The notes: generated from the letters alone by a model not told the origin. DNA of 64,000 bases from Poecilobothrus nobilitatus (GCA_947095535.1 OX352774.1:210602965-210666964); one strand, 5' to 3'; positions 42,336 to 54,460 are shown, numbered from the stretch's first letter. Numbers and translations are program-made.

Positions 42336-43896
42336 CACTCTTTTATAACCAAACAATAGGTTATATTTTCTTTAATACTAATGCACTGGTTGGTCAAGGG
42401 AAGTATATACTAGGTAACGGACGTGGTTTTGCATTAATGGGAATATTAAGTCTGTAAAATTTAATCCTGACAAAATGAAATTAAAAACAACTTTTAAAGT
42501 TTTAATTTTGAACCAATTAAATTTTTCATAAAATTGTCAAATTTTGTTTTGTTCAAATTCTTTAATTTTTAAAAAATGAAATATTTATTTTTTCTAGCAA
42601 AAAAATAAAAAAAAAAAAAGAAATTTATTAATTTTGACAGATTCTTCTCAACAAAAATAAAGATAAATCTATATTTTTTCCTTTACATAAATTTTCACTT
42701 AATTTTTTTTTATTCATTTTTCTTACAATTTAATTTAAGAAAAAATCAAATTTGTTAAAATCCTCATTATTAAAAAAAATACCGTAAAATATGATCATAA
42801 ATCAGAAGTGAAAATAAATTGGTGGAGATCTCGTACTGACAGGTCTCTATAAAGTAAAATCAAATTATTATATTATAGAAACCAATGTATAATATGTACA
42901 TACAAACAAACCATCATATAATATCTAAAAATATTTTAACAAGACATAAACGTATAAACATATGTATATATTCATATAATGTAAAAAGATTTTTCCTTAA
43001 AAAAGGTGAAACTATTTTTGACATCTTCGTTTATTACTTAATATAAATTGGAGAGATAATTGGAAAGATTTATCTTTTTAAATTGGATGGAATTGCTGCT
43101 TTCAGTTACGTTCATTTTGTTATCAAACATATTTTTATATATTTTTTTTTTAATTGGGACTAACTAGGATTTATCTATTAGAAATTATAAAAAAAAAGAA
43201 CAAAAAATGAGAAAATTTAAGGATATTTAAGGATATCATAATTTTTTTGTATTTTGAAGTTTAGAATTTTAACGATAATTTTGAAAAATCATAAATAAAA
43301 TTGAATGGATTTTTTCACAATTATCCAATTATTTTTTTTTTTACAAAATTTTTAAAGTTTTAGTTATTTTAAACTTTAAATGTATAATAAGTAAAGTTTT
43401 AAAGACTATTTTAAAGGTTTAATTCTTTTTGTAATTTGACTGGAAATTATTTTTTAGATAGACCATGGAATAGATAAAGTTCCATGTCATAATTTTGTTC
43501 AAGTTTTTTTGTATACAATTAAACTGAAATCGAAGTATCTAATTTGATAGTTACAAAGATATGCTGTCTTTTTTCGTCTTCTCCTTGTACTGTTTAATCT
43601 GTTTTATCGCCAAATGGTTTACATTGTTTTTTTTTGTTACTGATCAAAGTTTCTTTTATGATGTCTCATGAGAAAATTTAATTACCTCTTAATTAAAATT
43701 ACTTATCTCATGAGTAAATTTTCTTAGGATGGAATCAGTTTGAGGAGAAAGGTTGAATTCTCATAACTTTTCTATGATAGGAGTTATAAAAAAAACACTC
43801 CTTAAAATAAATATGCTATAAATATGAAAGTCATAAGAAAAAAATTTTAAGCAAAGATTAAGCAAAATATCGTGTAATGTTGTGATTCATTGTTTT

Positions 43897-44512
43897 ACAT
43901 TTCCAAAAAAAAAAATTTTGAAAAAATGTGCCGATTAGGTTCACTCCGTCCGTCCGACGCCATACGACAGAACTTTTCTTTACCTTTATAAATCAATATC
44001 AAAATTATACAATTTTTGGAAATTTAGTATTTAAATTTACCGTTATGTGAAAATCAAATATTGCATGATTTTTATTTGGTCATAACTCTGGCCCCCCTTT
44101 AGATAGGGTCTTGAAATTTTGAGATAAGAAAGATGTTTTAGAATTAGTATAAGTTTCCTCAGAAAAAATTTTTTTGGACCACTTCCTGTTTACGGTACAA
44201 TTAGGGCTCAAAAATTGAAATTTTCCTATTTTTAAATACTTGTAATTTAGGCACTTGTACAAAATTTTTCAAAATAAAAGGCAAAAATTATAAGCTTCAA
44301 CTTTATATGTGTTAACGGTGTTTTTTAATTATGTAGACTTCTCTTAAAATTGATGAAAGTGTCTCTTTATTTTTTACATTTTTTCTTATTGTATGAAATT
44401 CTAAGAAAATTTTCTAATTTTTGTGGAAGTCAGAGTTTTAAACAGTTTGTATTGTCTTTTGAAAATGTGCGCCTTTAAAAACTATTGGTTTATATTCTGG
44501 CTTGTTGTTTTT
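43897..44512 (+). mobile_element. Family B element, short copy
   Basis: The left end ACATTTCC...AATGTGCCGATTAGGTTCAC matches the 38630 copy, including a two-unit TCCG remnant. A deletion then removes much of the first core. The single core unit (TTTACCGTTATGTGAAAA, CATAACTCTGGC, AGAATTAGTATAAGTTTCC) is retained. The right end GAAAATGTGCGCCTTTAAAA and following text to CTTGTTGTTTTT also match. It lacks the tandem duplication of the larger copy. The - strand ORF at 44080-44262 is a repeat shadow. Confidence 0.78.
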
Positions 44513-47500
44513 TTGAATTTATCTAAAACTTTTCGTATACGATTGAAACAGAAAATAATATAGCAATATAAAATTATTTTGTCCACGTTATCCAGGAAAG
44601 TTTTATTATAATCGTATACTCAAAATCATGACAATTCGAAAAGGATAAATAGTTAAAGGCTGCTCTAGCCAACACCATGAAATTGAAGTAAAAATGTTTT
44701 ACTATTTTGGGTTATATGAAATATAAAGAAGGGGATAGTTTTCTTGAACAGACTGAATTCAATTATAGTTAAATTTGTTGGAATTCTTTTAAATTATCCT
44801 TTTTAATATATTTTATATAAAAAATATTAATACTTTGTTAAATATACAAAATTTTAATAAAAATTAAAAAAAAAAAATAAATAAATTATGGGGGATCTTG
44901 TTATACTTTTATTAATAATTTTTTCCCTTAATAGTGACATTTATGATTATTACATTTTTTTTTTTGTGTAACAAATATATTTTTATTTGTTCTTATTACT
45001 CTTATTAGTTATTACCAAATTTAATATTAAAAACTATATGATACATATTTTCATACATATATTAATCTAAGGACCATTTAGTATACGATGTAAACAAAAT
45101 ATATTGTGATGACGCTGTTAATAAAAACTTAATGGAAAAATTAAATGGAATTTTTTGTTTTTCTTTTGAATTGTTTTTATTTTATAAAACTGTATAATAA
45201 TAAATGTGATATAAGTAAAGATTTGAATAATTTTAAGACCAATAAGTTTTATTTCTTTTTCAGATATAAAACCATTAGACTACCATCTTAATTCATAACT
45301 TAGATAATTTTTCAGAAAATTTTAAAAAATAATTTTTATATTTTTTTTTTGAGCTCTTAAGCAAAAAAAAATTTTTTTAAGGGAACTAACACTTTAACAA
45401 TGAAAATGTTTAAGAAAAAAATAAAATTTGTCATTTTATTGTTTGAAAAGTTTTTAATATATGCAAAATATTATTAATCTTTCTTTTTATAAAGGTATTT
45501 TTTTTTTAAGAGTTTTTCGTACACACAGAATTAATAGTACCTATATTATATTTACATTTAAATTGGGGAAAAATTGGGCTTCGATGTTTGAATGATTTTA
45601 TATTTTGAAAACATGCCAGCAGAAGAAGAAGAAGAAGAAGAAGTGTGTATGTGTATGTATTATGTCAATGGTTATTTTTTATATCGAAATTTGTTATTGT
45701 AATTATATTGTTTTTTATAAACTTGCCTTGTCTTTGCAGAGATTCGGAAAAATTAAGAAGAGAAATTATAAGTCTGATTTATTTTTTATTTTAAATTAAG
45801 GAAACCTTATTTTTATGTAATAGAAATATAAATGAATCAATCATTTTCTTTCTGTTCGATAAATAAAAATTCAAGCTGGTTCTAATATGAAAATAAATAT
45901 TTCATAAAAATAAAATAAATTAATTAAAAATCATATTTTAAATAAATGGCACTCAAATAATATATTGGTTTTATAGTCTTAATCTTGTATAACATCTAAA
46001 TACCATTAAAAGTTCAAGAAATGCAGCTTAGATTTTTATTAGAATATATAAATAAATTTTGCTTAATAATAATTTCAATGTTTGTTAAAAGAAAGTTGAA
46101 TTTTTTTAATTATTTTAACTTAAGATACTTTATAATCTTAGGGAATTATTAATATTGTTATTAATTAGTTTTCGACTGTCTTCAGATAACTATTCTTTTA
46201 TTTTTAGTTTTTGTAAGATTCACGTTTTAATACTTGGACATTTTTCTTTTCTTATTAATTAATCTTCTTTAATGATTTAAATAATAATCGATAGGTTCTC
46301 AGAGTTTTTAAAATGACGCAATTGTTCTATAATTGCCACTGGTTTAGTTACGTCAAAGTTTTGTGTAGTATGTCAAACTGTTTCTAACTATGTTAGAAAT
46401 TTGAGTATAAACTTTCTTGATTCTTGAGACACCGATGTTGTTGACTATTCGGTTTATAATAATTTATATCTCCTACTTTTTAAACGACGTACAGACGTCT
46501 TACCTCGTTACAGGCTTTAACAAAGTTAATCTTCAACATAATTATATGACATTCCATTTAAAATAATGTTTCTATCATTTGCTACAAATTCTGTTTTTCG
46601 TATTCATCATACAAAAAAAAAAAAAATTGAAAATAGTATACGAGATATAAACATTCGTAGACAAAATTTTGTACAAAATTAATTAGTAATAAAAAACAAA
46701 AATTCTACTTATAAAATGTTGTTCTTGTATTTTATATTACAAATATTTTTTTTCTGTAAATTATTTCCTTTTTTTAATTTTGTTTTTGTTTTTTTTTATG
46801 TTATTTTCTTATACTATTATCATCTTCATAAAATTACCATAATTGTATATACTCAGAAAAAACAAAAAGAAAAACTAACCAACCAAAATAAAACAAAAGA
46901 CAAAAGAAAAAAATTTTCATTTCTATTTAATGTTTTACTACAAAATTCTGTTTTGAATTTTTCTCATTTTTGTTTTTTAATGCTTATTTGAAAATGCTTT
47001 TTTTGGTACAAATTTCTTTTACACATTTTGCAACATATAGAACAAAAAAAAAAAAAACTAAAATTAATTTTATTTTAAAAACTATGGCGCCAGAAAACTT
47101 TTGTTATATTATTCAAAAAAAACAAATAAGAAAAAACAAAGAAAAGAAAACAAAATCTCTTTAACAAAAATTATTATCACCCTTTTTTTTTCTTGTTAAA
47201 ATTTTCACTGGCTCTATCATTCCCCCACTCACCTTTGAAAAGTTCTTAAGATTTTATTTTATTCCTTTCTCACACCATATGTACCATGTCTTTTCTATTC
47301 TAAGATTCCTATCTCATTCCAAGGTATAGTATTTTTCTTTAAAGGATATTTCAAATCAATTGTACGAACTATTATTTTCTTTTTAAATTTGAACTCTATT
47401 TTTACATTGTTGATAGAAATATTAAAAATGAAGAAAATATAAGTAAAAATAAATATAATACCATTCATTTTTTGTTTTGTTTTGTTATAAAATACAAAGA

Positions 47501-47907
47501 AATAAATTTAAATTAACATTCCTTGCACAAACATCCGGTGTATTTCCTCTGGGAATTTTTTCTTATATTCACAATAACTGAAATAAAGATAAAAATCATG
47601 TTTTTTAAGTTGAAATAAAATGTTGCATGTGTAGAATGTTGAGTATAAATATTTTCTTTTATTTTTTTTTTTTTTACTATATTTTATAAAGAAAGAATTT
47701 AAAATATTTTTTTTCAATTTATTTTCTCTTTAGTTTTATTAAGGAAAGCTAAAAATCTGCAAGTTTTTGTTTAATTAAAAACAAAAAAAAAAAAAAAGAT
47801 TTAAAATTATAATTTAAGAACTGTTCAAATACGTTGATACCTCTATTATATAAATTATTTTAATAATAATATATATAAAATTATTTTACTAGTGTTAATT
47901 TAAGTAT
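44513..47907. other. AT-rich intronic DNA without recognised gene
   Basis: A patch at about 46310-46520 is less AT-biased (for example AAACGACGTACAGACGTC) but shows no coherent frame. A + strand ORF at 46716-46991 begins with ATG and is 91 codons long, but its product is a run of Phe/Leu/Tyr followed by Lys/Gln/Asn, as expected from T-rich then A-rich DNA. I do not call it a gene. A pyrimidine-rich stretch lies at 47200-47350. Confidence 0.5.
45621..45643. repeat. (AGA)n microsatellite
   Basis: An AGA/GAA trinucleotide run followed by GTGTGTATGTGTATG. The small ORF through it (45605-45799) is produced by the repeat. Confidence 0.8.
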
Positions 47908-49435
47908 TAAACGAGGAAGAATACAGTTGCCTTTGTCAACTCTTAGATACCCGTACGAACCCGTATACCCGTTTTTAATATTTTAGTATTTTAAAATAAT
48001 TTGGGTGAATTTTATAATTTCTAGAATTATGGGTTGTACATATATTCAAACTGTTTATACATTCTTCAAAAGCAGATTCTAACTTTCCACATAACGATTA
48101 TCAATCCAAAACTTTTTCAAATATTCTATAGTACCATTTAATACTAAGCGGTAAATGTATATTTAATTTACTTAGTACAAAATAGTAAATATAATTTTAA
48201 ATATTATATTATATTATATTTAAATATTCCATTGACAGAATAATTTCTTATAAGTACAATAAAATACATATATGTATGTAAATACGGCGCTATATAATAT
48301 ACATCTATACTCTTATCATTCATTCACTAGTGACATATACGATATGTAAATAAACATGATATTATATAAGTATGTATATATATCAATATCATATAAATAA
48401 AAATTCTTCAAGCAACCGTTATGTTGTTTATTTATTTACATTTTTTTGTACTACGCATTATATCCTCAACAATTTCAAATTATCGAGTAAAGCAAAATGC
48501 AAAAAATTTGTTAGAAAATTTGAAAAAATCAAGTAACTCTTTCGTCAATTATGAAGTAACCATATATTATTAAATAAAGTTGTTAACAGAAATAAGAGTA
48601 TAATATTGAAGCTTTAATTTTTGTGTATTACTTTAAAAAAATGTTAACAGGTGTTCATGTTACAGGTGTTTAAAAATAGCAAATTTTTAGTTTTTTACCC
48701 CTTACAGCTCCTAAACGGGGGGTGATACAAAAAAAATTTCTGAAATGACTCATACTTATTTTCAAAGATCTAACTTCTGTCATTTCAAGTTTCCAACTTT
48801 AACCGTTTAGAAGATAGAAGGGTTAAAGGATTTTGCAAAATTTGAGTTTCACATAACGGTAAATTAAGACACCGTATGCCACAAATATATATTTATTGCA
48901 TATATACTTTTAAAGCTAATGAAAGTAGTAATCGTTTGGCGTTTTCAAAATGAAGATATACCTTATACAACTTGTGCTATAACAATTTAAATATAGAGCT
49001 TTTTTGAACCTTTGGGGAGCTGTAGCTCCGTAACGGGTGGGGCTACAAAAAAAAGTTATAAAAAATAAAATTAATATTTTTGTGAGATCTATCAGCAGTT
49101 AAAATTTTATAGCTCTATTTAAAAAAAAATGTCGGGATCTAAAAGTTAGGTGTTCGAGAGCTACCCTAAGTTTTGGTCCAAACTCAGCCAAAAAAAATAG
49201 GGAACCTACAAATTACTCCAAGAATATTTTGTGTAAATTTCAAGATTCTAGCTTTCTTAGTTTTTGAGTTAGCGTGCTGACGGACGGACGGACGGACGGA
49301 CATGGCTCAAAAGTCTTAGAATTTTTTTCTGATCCGATCCATACCTTTGAAGGTATATCTAGCTCGCTTATTTCGAGGTGTTACAAACGGAGGAGTAATT
49401 TTATTATACCCGATCCTATCGTACGGGTATAAAAA
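47908..49435 (-). mobile_element. Family A non-autonomous repeat element, copy 2 (inverted)
   Basis: This is the reverse-orientation counterpart of 5567-7143. On the + strand it starts AAACGAGGAAGAATACAG and ends CGATCCTATCGTACGGGTAT, with the (CGGA)5 tract at 49281-49300. Near its start it has CCCGTACGAACCCGTATACCCG where copy 1 carries an unrelated segment. The two copies remain alignable almost base for base, so they are comparatively young. No transposase ORF. Confidence 0.8.
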
Positions 49436-49978
49436 GAAATAAGTTCATTACAATAGCTTCTTGTGCACTGCATCTTAAATAGATAAATTTTTGATTTCTG
49501 ATGAATCTCTTTAGTTATAAATTTTCGAATATTGTTAAAGAGTTTATGTAGAATTATTTAAGAATTAATTTAGTATATTTATTATTTATTGCACACGTTT
49601 TTAAAATATTTTCAATTAAAAAATTAAATTCAAAAAAATAGAAGCATTTTCTCGTATAACATAACAAAATTAATTTGAAAAAGTCGTTTTTAAAATTTTA
49701 GTTAACAAAATTTGTAAATGATAGTCATCAGATTGTACATTTATTGATCTTCCAGTTATAAACAACAAAATTTCGAAATAATCAAACTATGATAAATAAT
49801 TTTATTTATCGAAAGTTAAATATAACCTTAAAATCTATCTTTTCATAATAATTTTAAAGGTATTATATTAGAGTCCTTTTCATGAAAAATTCTTTAATTA
49901 ATATATGCCAAGCAGAAATTTAGACCTTATGTAATCCTATAATTGGTTCCTATTTCCTCTTATATTAAATTTTTCATA

Positions 49979-50087
49979 TTAAACTAATAGACATTAAAAA
50001 TTAATCCAATTTTATCATACAAAGTAAATATATATATTTAACTTTGTATGATAAAATTGGATTAATTTTTAATGTCTATTAGTTTAA
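49979..50087. repeat. Near-perfect 109-bp palindrome with 47-bp identical arms
   Basis: Bases 49979-50025 and 50041-50087 are exact reverse complements over 47 bp (left arm begins TTAAACTAATAGACATTAAA). The 15-base spacer AAATATATATATTTA is itself almost palindromic. No mismatches were found in the arms, implying recent origin or maintenance. It can form a cruciform in DNA or a long hairpin in the transcript. Confidence 0.92.
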
Positions 50088-51534
50088 GTGTAGTTGATTA
50101 TTTTCAAATTTGTTATCTTTATCATTTAGCGTTTATATCTAAGATTTAGTGAAAACTAAAATTGCTTTATTACAATTCATTATTTATTCGTAAAAAAGGA
50201 TTTAAATTTTCAGGAATTGAATTTTTAAAATCAGAAATAAAAGCTTTCAAAAATTACATATTATAATTATTATAACAAACTTTTATTATATACTAGGCGC
50301 CCCTATTAATGTGTTATCAAATTCTATGTTGAATCCCAATTGCAATTGCAGTTTAGAAAAATACAATTTATGGAAAAAGTACAATCCGTAAAAAATCTGA
50401 AAGTAAAATCAAATTTGTCAAAACAGTAACGGAAATTATTTTTAAAATAGTGTCAAAACAGAATTAAATTGGTGTACGTAATTCGTGTACTCTCTATCTT
50501 AAATATTGAGCTCTAGCATTTTTCATCCTTATTTCACTCATTTTAATAATACACTCATCTATCATCACTCATTTTAATAACACTTTCAAATAATAATATA
50601 ATAAATACATGTATATATGTACATATGTATATGCAAATGCAATAAGCATATAATAAATATAATAATAATATTTAAGTATGTACTTATGGAAAATTTATAT
50701 GAAGTAAAATTGACTTACAAACAAAATATTAAAAAAAAAAAAAAACTTATTCAAATTTAATTTTGGTTAGAACTTTAGAAGAAAGTGCTGTACACAAAAT
50801 TTAAGTATCAATGTATATGAGAAGAAATTGCATTCAAAAGAATACAATTATAAAAGTTCTTTAATCGCTTCGAAATATATACAAATTACAAATACTCATT
50901 CATAAATACAATAATTTAATAGAAAAGCACAAAACCAAAACAATTATTTGAATTTTAAAGAGGCAGTATACAACTTAGATACATATTGATTATTATTTAC
51001 TATCAGCATCATTATTTTCAAATTTTAATGCAGATTTTGATGAAATGATGCCTTTTATCAATTTTTGAATTTTTTTTTCTATACATAAGTTAAAGCGCTT
51101 AGCGCATACATATCATATTACATATATAAAGCTAAAAAATATTCGGGAGGAAAAAAAAGAAAAAAACAAAAAATACACAATTTTAAAGAGAGTAAGTGAA
51201 CACGTCTCCGATATCAGATATAAAAAAGAATTCCTTTTGAATCAATATTCCATAAATTGGAATTTAAATTCGTATATATTTTGTTTAAAATCTAGACTCC
51301 TTTAACTGTTTTTTTATGTGTTGATTGTGTTGAAATTTACTATTTGTTTTTTTTTTTTTTGTAATATCCTTTTTACTTTAGTCAGAAACATTAAAGATGC
51401 TTAATCCTTTTTAACATTTTGTTTGCTTTTATTTTTTCAAATAGCATTTTTTAATAGATAGCAAACCAACATATATATGTATCTATTTATATTTATATTT
51501 TAGGAATGTATATGTTTGAATATATGTGTATACT

Positions 51535-51535
<1 letters not shown>

Positions 51536-51560
<25 letters not shown>
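51536..51560. repeat. AT microsatellite
   Basis: An uninterrupted alternating TA run, flanked by GTATAC-like text. Confidence 0.85.
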
Positions 51561-51571
<11 letters not shown>

Positions 51572-51996
51572 AGTATATGAATATCTAAATTTTTTTTGTA
51601 AAGTATTTACTATTTACTTATTTACCATTTTATTTCAATTAACACAATTAAATTATTATTTTTTTTTTCTTTACGAAACAAAAACAAAAAAGAAACATTT
51701 AATAGGTAAATTATACAGTTAATCAAGAAAAGGTGTTTATTACAAGATAAAACGTATTAAAAAAGAAAATAGCAATAATAATATTTGAAAAAGAAACGAT
51801 ATTTAGATGAAAGATTGTAAACTATATTAGTATCATATATCCTTGAGTGTTTGTTTTTCATTTTATTATTAAATAGTTTAAAGAAAACTTTTCATTTCCC
51901 TAGAACTGTATAAAATAAAAATTACTGCTATACATATGTCAAAATTTAAAATAATTTAAAAATTGAGCTTTTAAGTTATTTTCGCGGGAATTGTTC

Positions 51997-52309
51997 ATTG
52001 TAATTTTACTTATATTTTAATGTAAAAAAGCAAACTTACTGGGTTCAGCGCGTATATATAACAACACCACAATTGATTCGATGATGTAGCGACTTTTCGA
52101 AGAAGATTCTTTCTTCATTATCAAGCGTTCACTGAGTTGGACAGTCTATTCGAATAAATTAAGATCGAATTTCGATATAAATTAAGAAAGAATATTCTTC
52201 GAAACGTCGCTGCATCGTCGAATCAATTGCGGTGTTTTTATATATACGCGCTGAACCCGGTAAGTTTATTTATTTACATTAAAATAAATAAAATAAATAA
52301 AATTACAAT
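51997..52309. mobile_element. Foldback element with nested long inverted repeats
   Basis: The core arms 52032-52115 and 52184-52267 (84 bp each) are inverted copies with only a few differences; they contain GGGTTCAGCGCGTATATATA (left) and, inverted, TATATACGCGCTGAACCC (right). Outside them ATTTTAATGTAAA (52014-52026) pairs with TTTACATTAAAAT (52273-52285), and ATTGTAATTTTA (51997-52008) pairs with TAAAATTACAAT (52298-52309). The loop is about 70 bases. GCGCG-rich arms are exceptional in this DNA. No ORF is present. A foldback-type MITE is the most likely identity. Confidence 0.8.
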
Positions 52310-54106
52310 TTAAAAATTATTTGTTTTCTTATTACCCTTCGATTTCTAAAATTTAAAACTTAACTTTAATTTTTCCATTCTAGTCATTCCATATATTAAA
52401 ATTTCCAAAGTTTTTAACTGAATAAGCACTTCTTCAGATTTTCTTTGTCTAATGTGTGTTACTAGTCATATCTAAACGTATAATTTCCTTTTTACAGTTC
52501 ATGCTGTAGAATGGGAAAAAAAGTATGTGACCGATTATGTATTGGAGTGAGAGGAAAGTTTGTTTTTTTTAATCGGTATAATGAATGAAACATACACCTA
52601 TTACAAAATTAAAATAAAGGTTTTATTTTTGCTAATTTAAATTTTTGTTGGACATTTTATAATAGTGGTATAACTGTTTAATACAACTTAACAATTTTTT
52701 CCTTAAATTTTGCATTAATTTAAACTATTTTGTTTAATGGAAATTGTTGCTGAAATTTTAAAAATATTAAAATTGTTAAGTTATTAAAAAAATCTCTTCA
52801 ATAAATTGATATTAAAATTCTAAATTCAATCATATTGATTTTCAATATGAATATTACCCATTTATCGTAAATCGAGTTTATAAAAACATGTTTTATATAA
52901 TCAACTAAATTGCATCATCAATCTTTTAAAATAGTTTTTTTTTTTTTTTATTTTTTTCTGTTCAGTATTCAAAACCTGAATATTTAATACTTTGTATTAA
53001 CTTTATAATAAAAGTTATAACAAAGAAGGAGAAAATAATATGAAATGTGTTAAACAAAATTATCGAAAACACTATGGTGGAACTTGAAAGTATTCGTTTT
53101 ATCTTTATTTTTTAAATCTGCACTATTAAATTTTGTATACAAGGGTACCTTTAAGTTTTACTTTTTTTTTTTAGCAGTGTATTATTTACTCGAGTCCTGA
53201 TTCTAAAATTGTTTTTCAATGAAGATTGCAAACATTTTGTTTTAATCTGGCCTGTCATTATGAACCGTATTGCTTATACCTTTTATAGTTACTAGATACA
53301 AGTGCTTCGATAAAAAACTGCGAGAAAATTGTTTAGTTCTGGTTAATTAAAGATTACAATTTTACAAAATTAAAGATTATAATTTAATTTTAAATTTATT
53401 TTTATTGTATTTCGATATTGGACCGTAACATGAATGAATATCTTATAAAATGAATTTCACAAATTAACACAAAATATTTTCGCTAACATTTTCAACAAAA
53501 TAAAAATTTAATAATGTTACTAAGGATATAATTTTGAGTGTTTTAAAGTTTATAAAAGATATAAATGAAGTTATACTTGAATTTTTGAAAACAATTTGAT
53601 GATATCTAATAAAAGTTTGTGATTTTTATGCAAAATACGAAAACTTATATACGTACATATAAATTTTAATATCAAAAATTATAAAAACTATATAAATTAC
53701 ATTTTATTATATATAGAAATATTGTTTGTAATATACCAGTTCAGCCCGATTGAATAAAAACAATCACTTTTTTTTTATATACTTTTTATTTTTCGTTTTA
53801 ATCATTTTTGGTTACATTGGGTTAGTAAAAAAGCTTACAAAACTATTATTTATTTCAAAACTTAGAACTAAAACCTTAAACTATATTATAGTGTTTCAGT
53901 TTTCTTCTCTATTTAATTTGTTTTACTATTATATTTCTTTTTTTTAATTGAAATTTTTATCAAAGAATTTAATTTTGTAAAATTTATAATAAAAGCCAAA
54001 ATTAATTTAAATTTTATAAATAAAACTAACTTAAGATTATGCTAACCTAAAACCTATCTAACTTAACTTTAAATATTATAGTTTTTAGGCTAATTTTTTA
54101 TATTAG
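52310..54106. other. AT-rich intronic DNA without recognised gene
   Basis: Homopolymer-rich AT text. The + strand ORF at 53750-53947 begins with a non-AUG codon (TTG) and encodes Phe/Leu/Tyr-rich low-complexity sequence. Nothing else was recognised. Confidence 0.5.
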
Positions 54107-54265
54107 TTACAAAATGTTTAACCACCAATGGTTCTTTGAAATTCGTTTATCCTTTTCTGGAATAAACATATCGTACTTTAGTGAAATAGCTTCAATGTTG
54201 TTTGGGTCATATTCAATGCACTTGCATATAGCCTCGTCGATTATAGTGATATAATAGAGGGACAT
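54107..54265 (-). pseudogene. Short GC-richer coding-like relic with a TPR-like motif, interrupted upstream by a SINE
   Basis: Bases 54121-54300 are about 36% G+C by my count, far above the surroundings. On the - strand an ATG at 54265 opens 52 codons to TAA at 54107-54109. The peptide includes IDEAICKCIEYDPNNIEAIS and later PEKDKRISKNHWW. The spacing Ala-Ile...Cys-Ile-Glu-x-Asp-Pro-Asn-Asn-x-Glu-Ala resembles the end of one tetratricopeptide helix pair and the start of the next, but no specific protein is recognised. A TGA lies in frame 10 codons upstream. A different frame is open through the upstream part (LNSKAYIQSHEHVPLLYH), suggesting a frameshift. The upstream side is broken by the SINE at 54303-54367; before that insertion an acceptor-like TTCTTTTGATAG preceded it. 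I read it as a gene fragment or retro-copy that has decayed inside the Gγ30A intron. A small nested exon or chance are alternatives. Confidence 0.4.
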
Positions 54266-54294
54266 GCTCGTGGCTTTGAATATATGCTTTAGAA

Positions 54295-54375
54295 TTCAGG
54301 TATTTATTTATTTATTTATATTAATATTACATACATAAATGTAATGCAATATTATTGAACCATCGGTTTCAGGTA
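54295..54375 (-). repeat. 5'-truncated SINE with 8-bp target-site duplication
   Basis: The 65-bp insert at 54303-54367 is flanked by TTCAGGTA on both sides (54295-54302 and 54368-54375). On the - strand it ends in ATAAATAAATAAATA. It shares ATGTAATGCAATATTATTG and flanking text with the 3' end of the SINE at 59753-60025, so only the 3' end was inserted. Truncation plus duplication and an A/T-rich tail are typical of target-primed reverse transcription. Confidence 0.85.
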
Positions 54376-54460
54376 ATCACCCTATCAAAAGAATAACAAA
54401 TGTCATTGACATTGCATATTTATAGGCAACTAATATAAAAAATATTTATTTTCTTTCTTG

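Larger units (their letters stand above)
40441..43896. other. AT-rich intronic DNA without recognised gene
   Basis: This contains poly(A)/poly(T) tracts, an 18-bp palindrome (41459-41476), a two-copy AGTATTCATAT-ATAAGG repeat near 41500-41550 and a tRNA-like patch (42240-42335). The ORF at 40419-40616 (- strand) is AT-rich and low-confidence. Confidence 0.5.
49436..51996. other. AT-rich intronic DNA without recognised gene
   Basis: Apart from the large palindrome (49979-50087) and the AT microsatellite (51536-51560), this is homopolymer-rich text. No coding segment was recognised. Confidence 0.5.

Noticed and set aside
45605..45799. ORF through an AGA repeat
   Set aside because: Microsatellite-driven poly-Lys frame with no recognisable protein features.
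46716..46991. 91-codon ATG ORF, the longest AUG-initiated frame noticed
   Set aside because: Its product is Phe/Leu/Tyr-rich then Lys/Gln/Asn-rich, exactly what a T-rich followed by an A-rich tract yields. No domain, splice context or conservation clue supports a gene.
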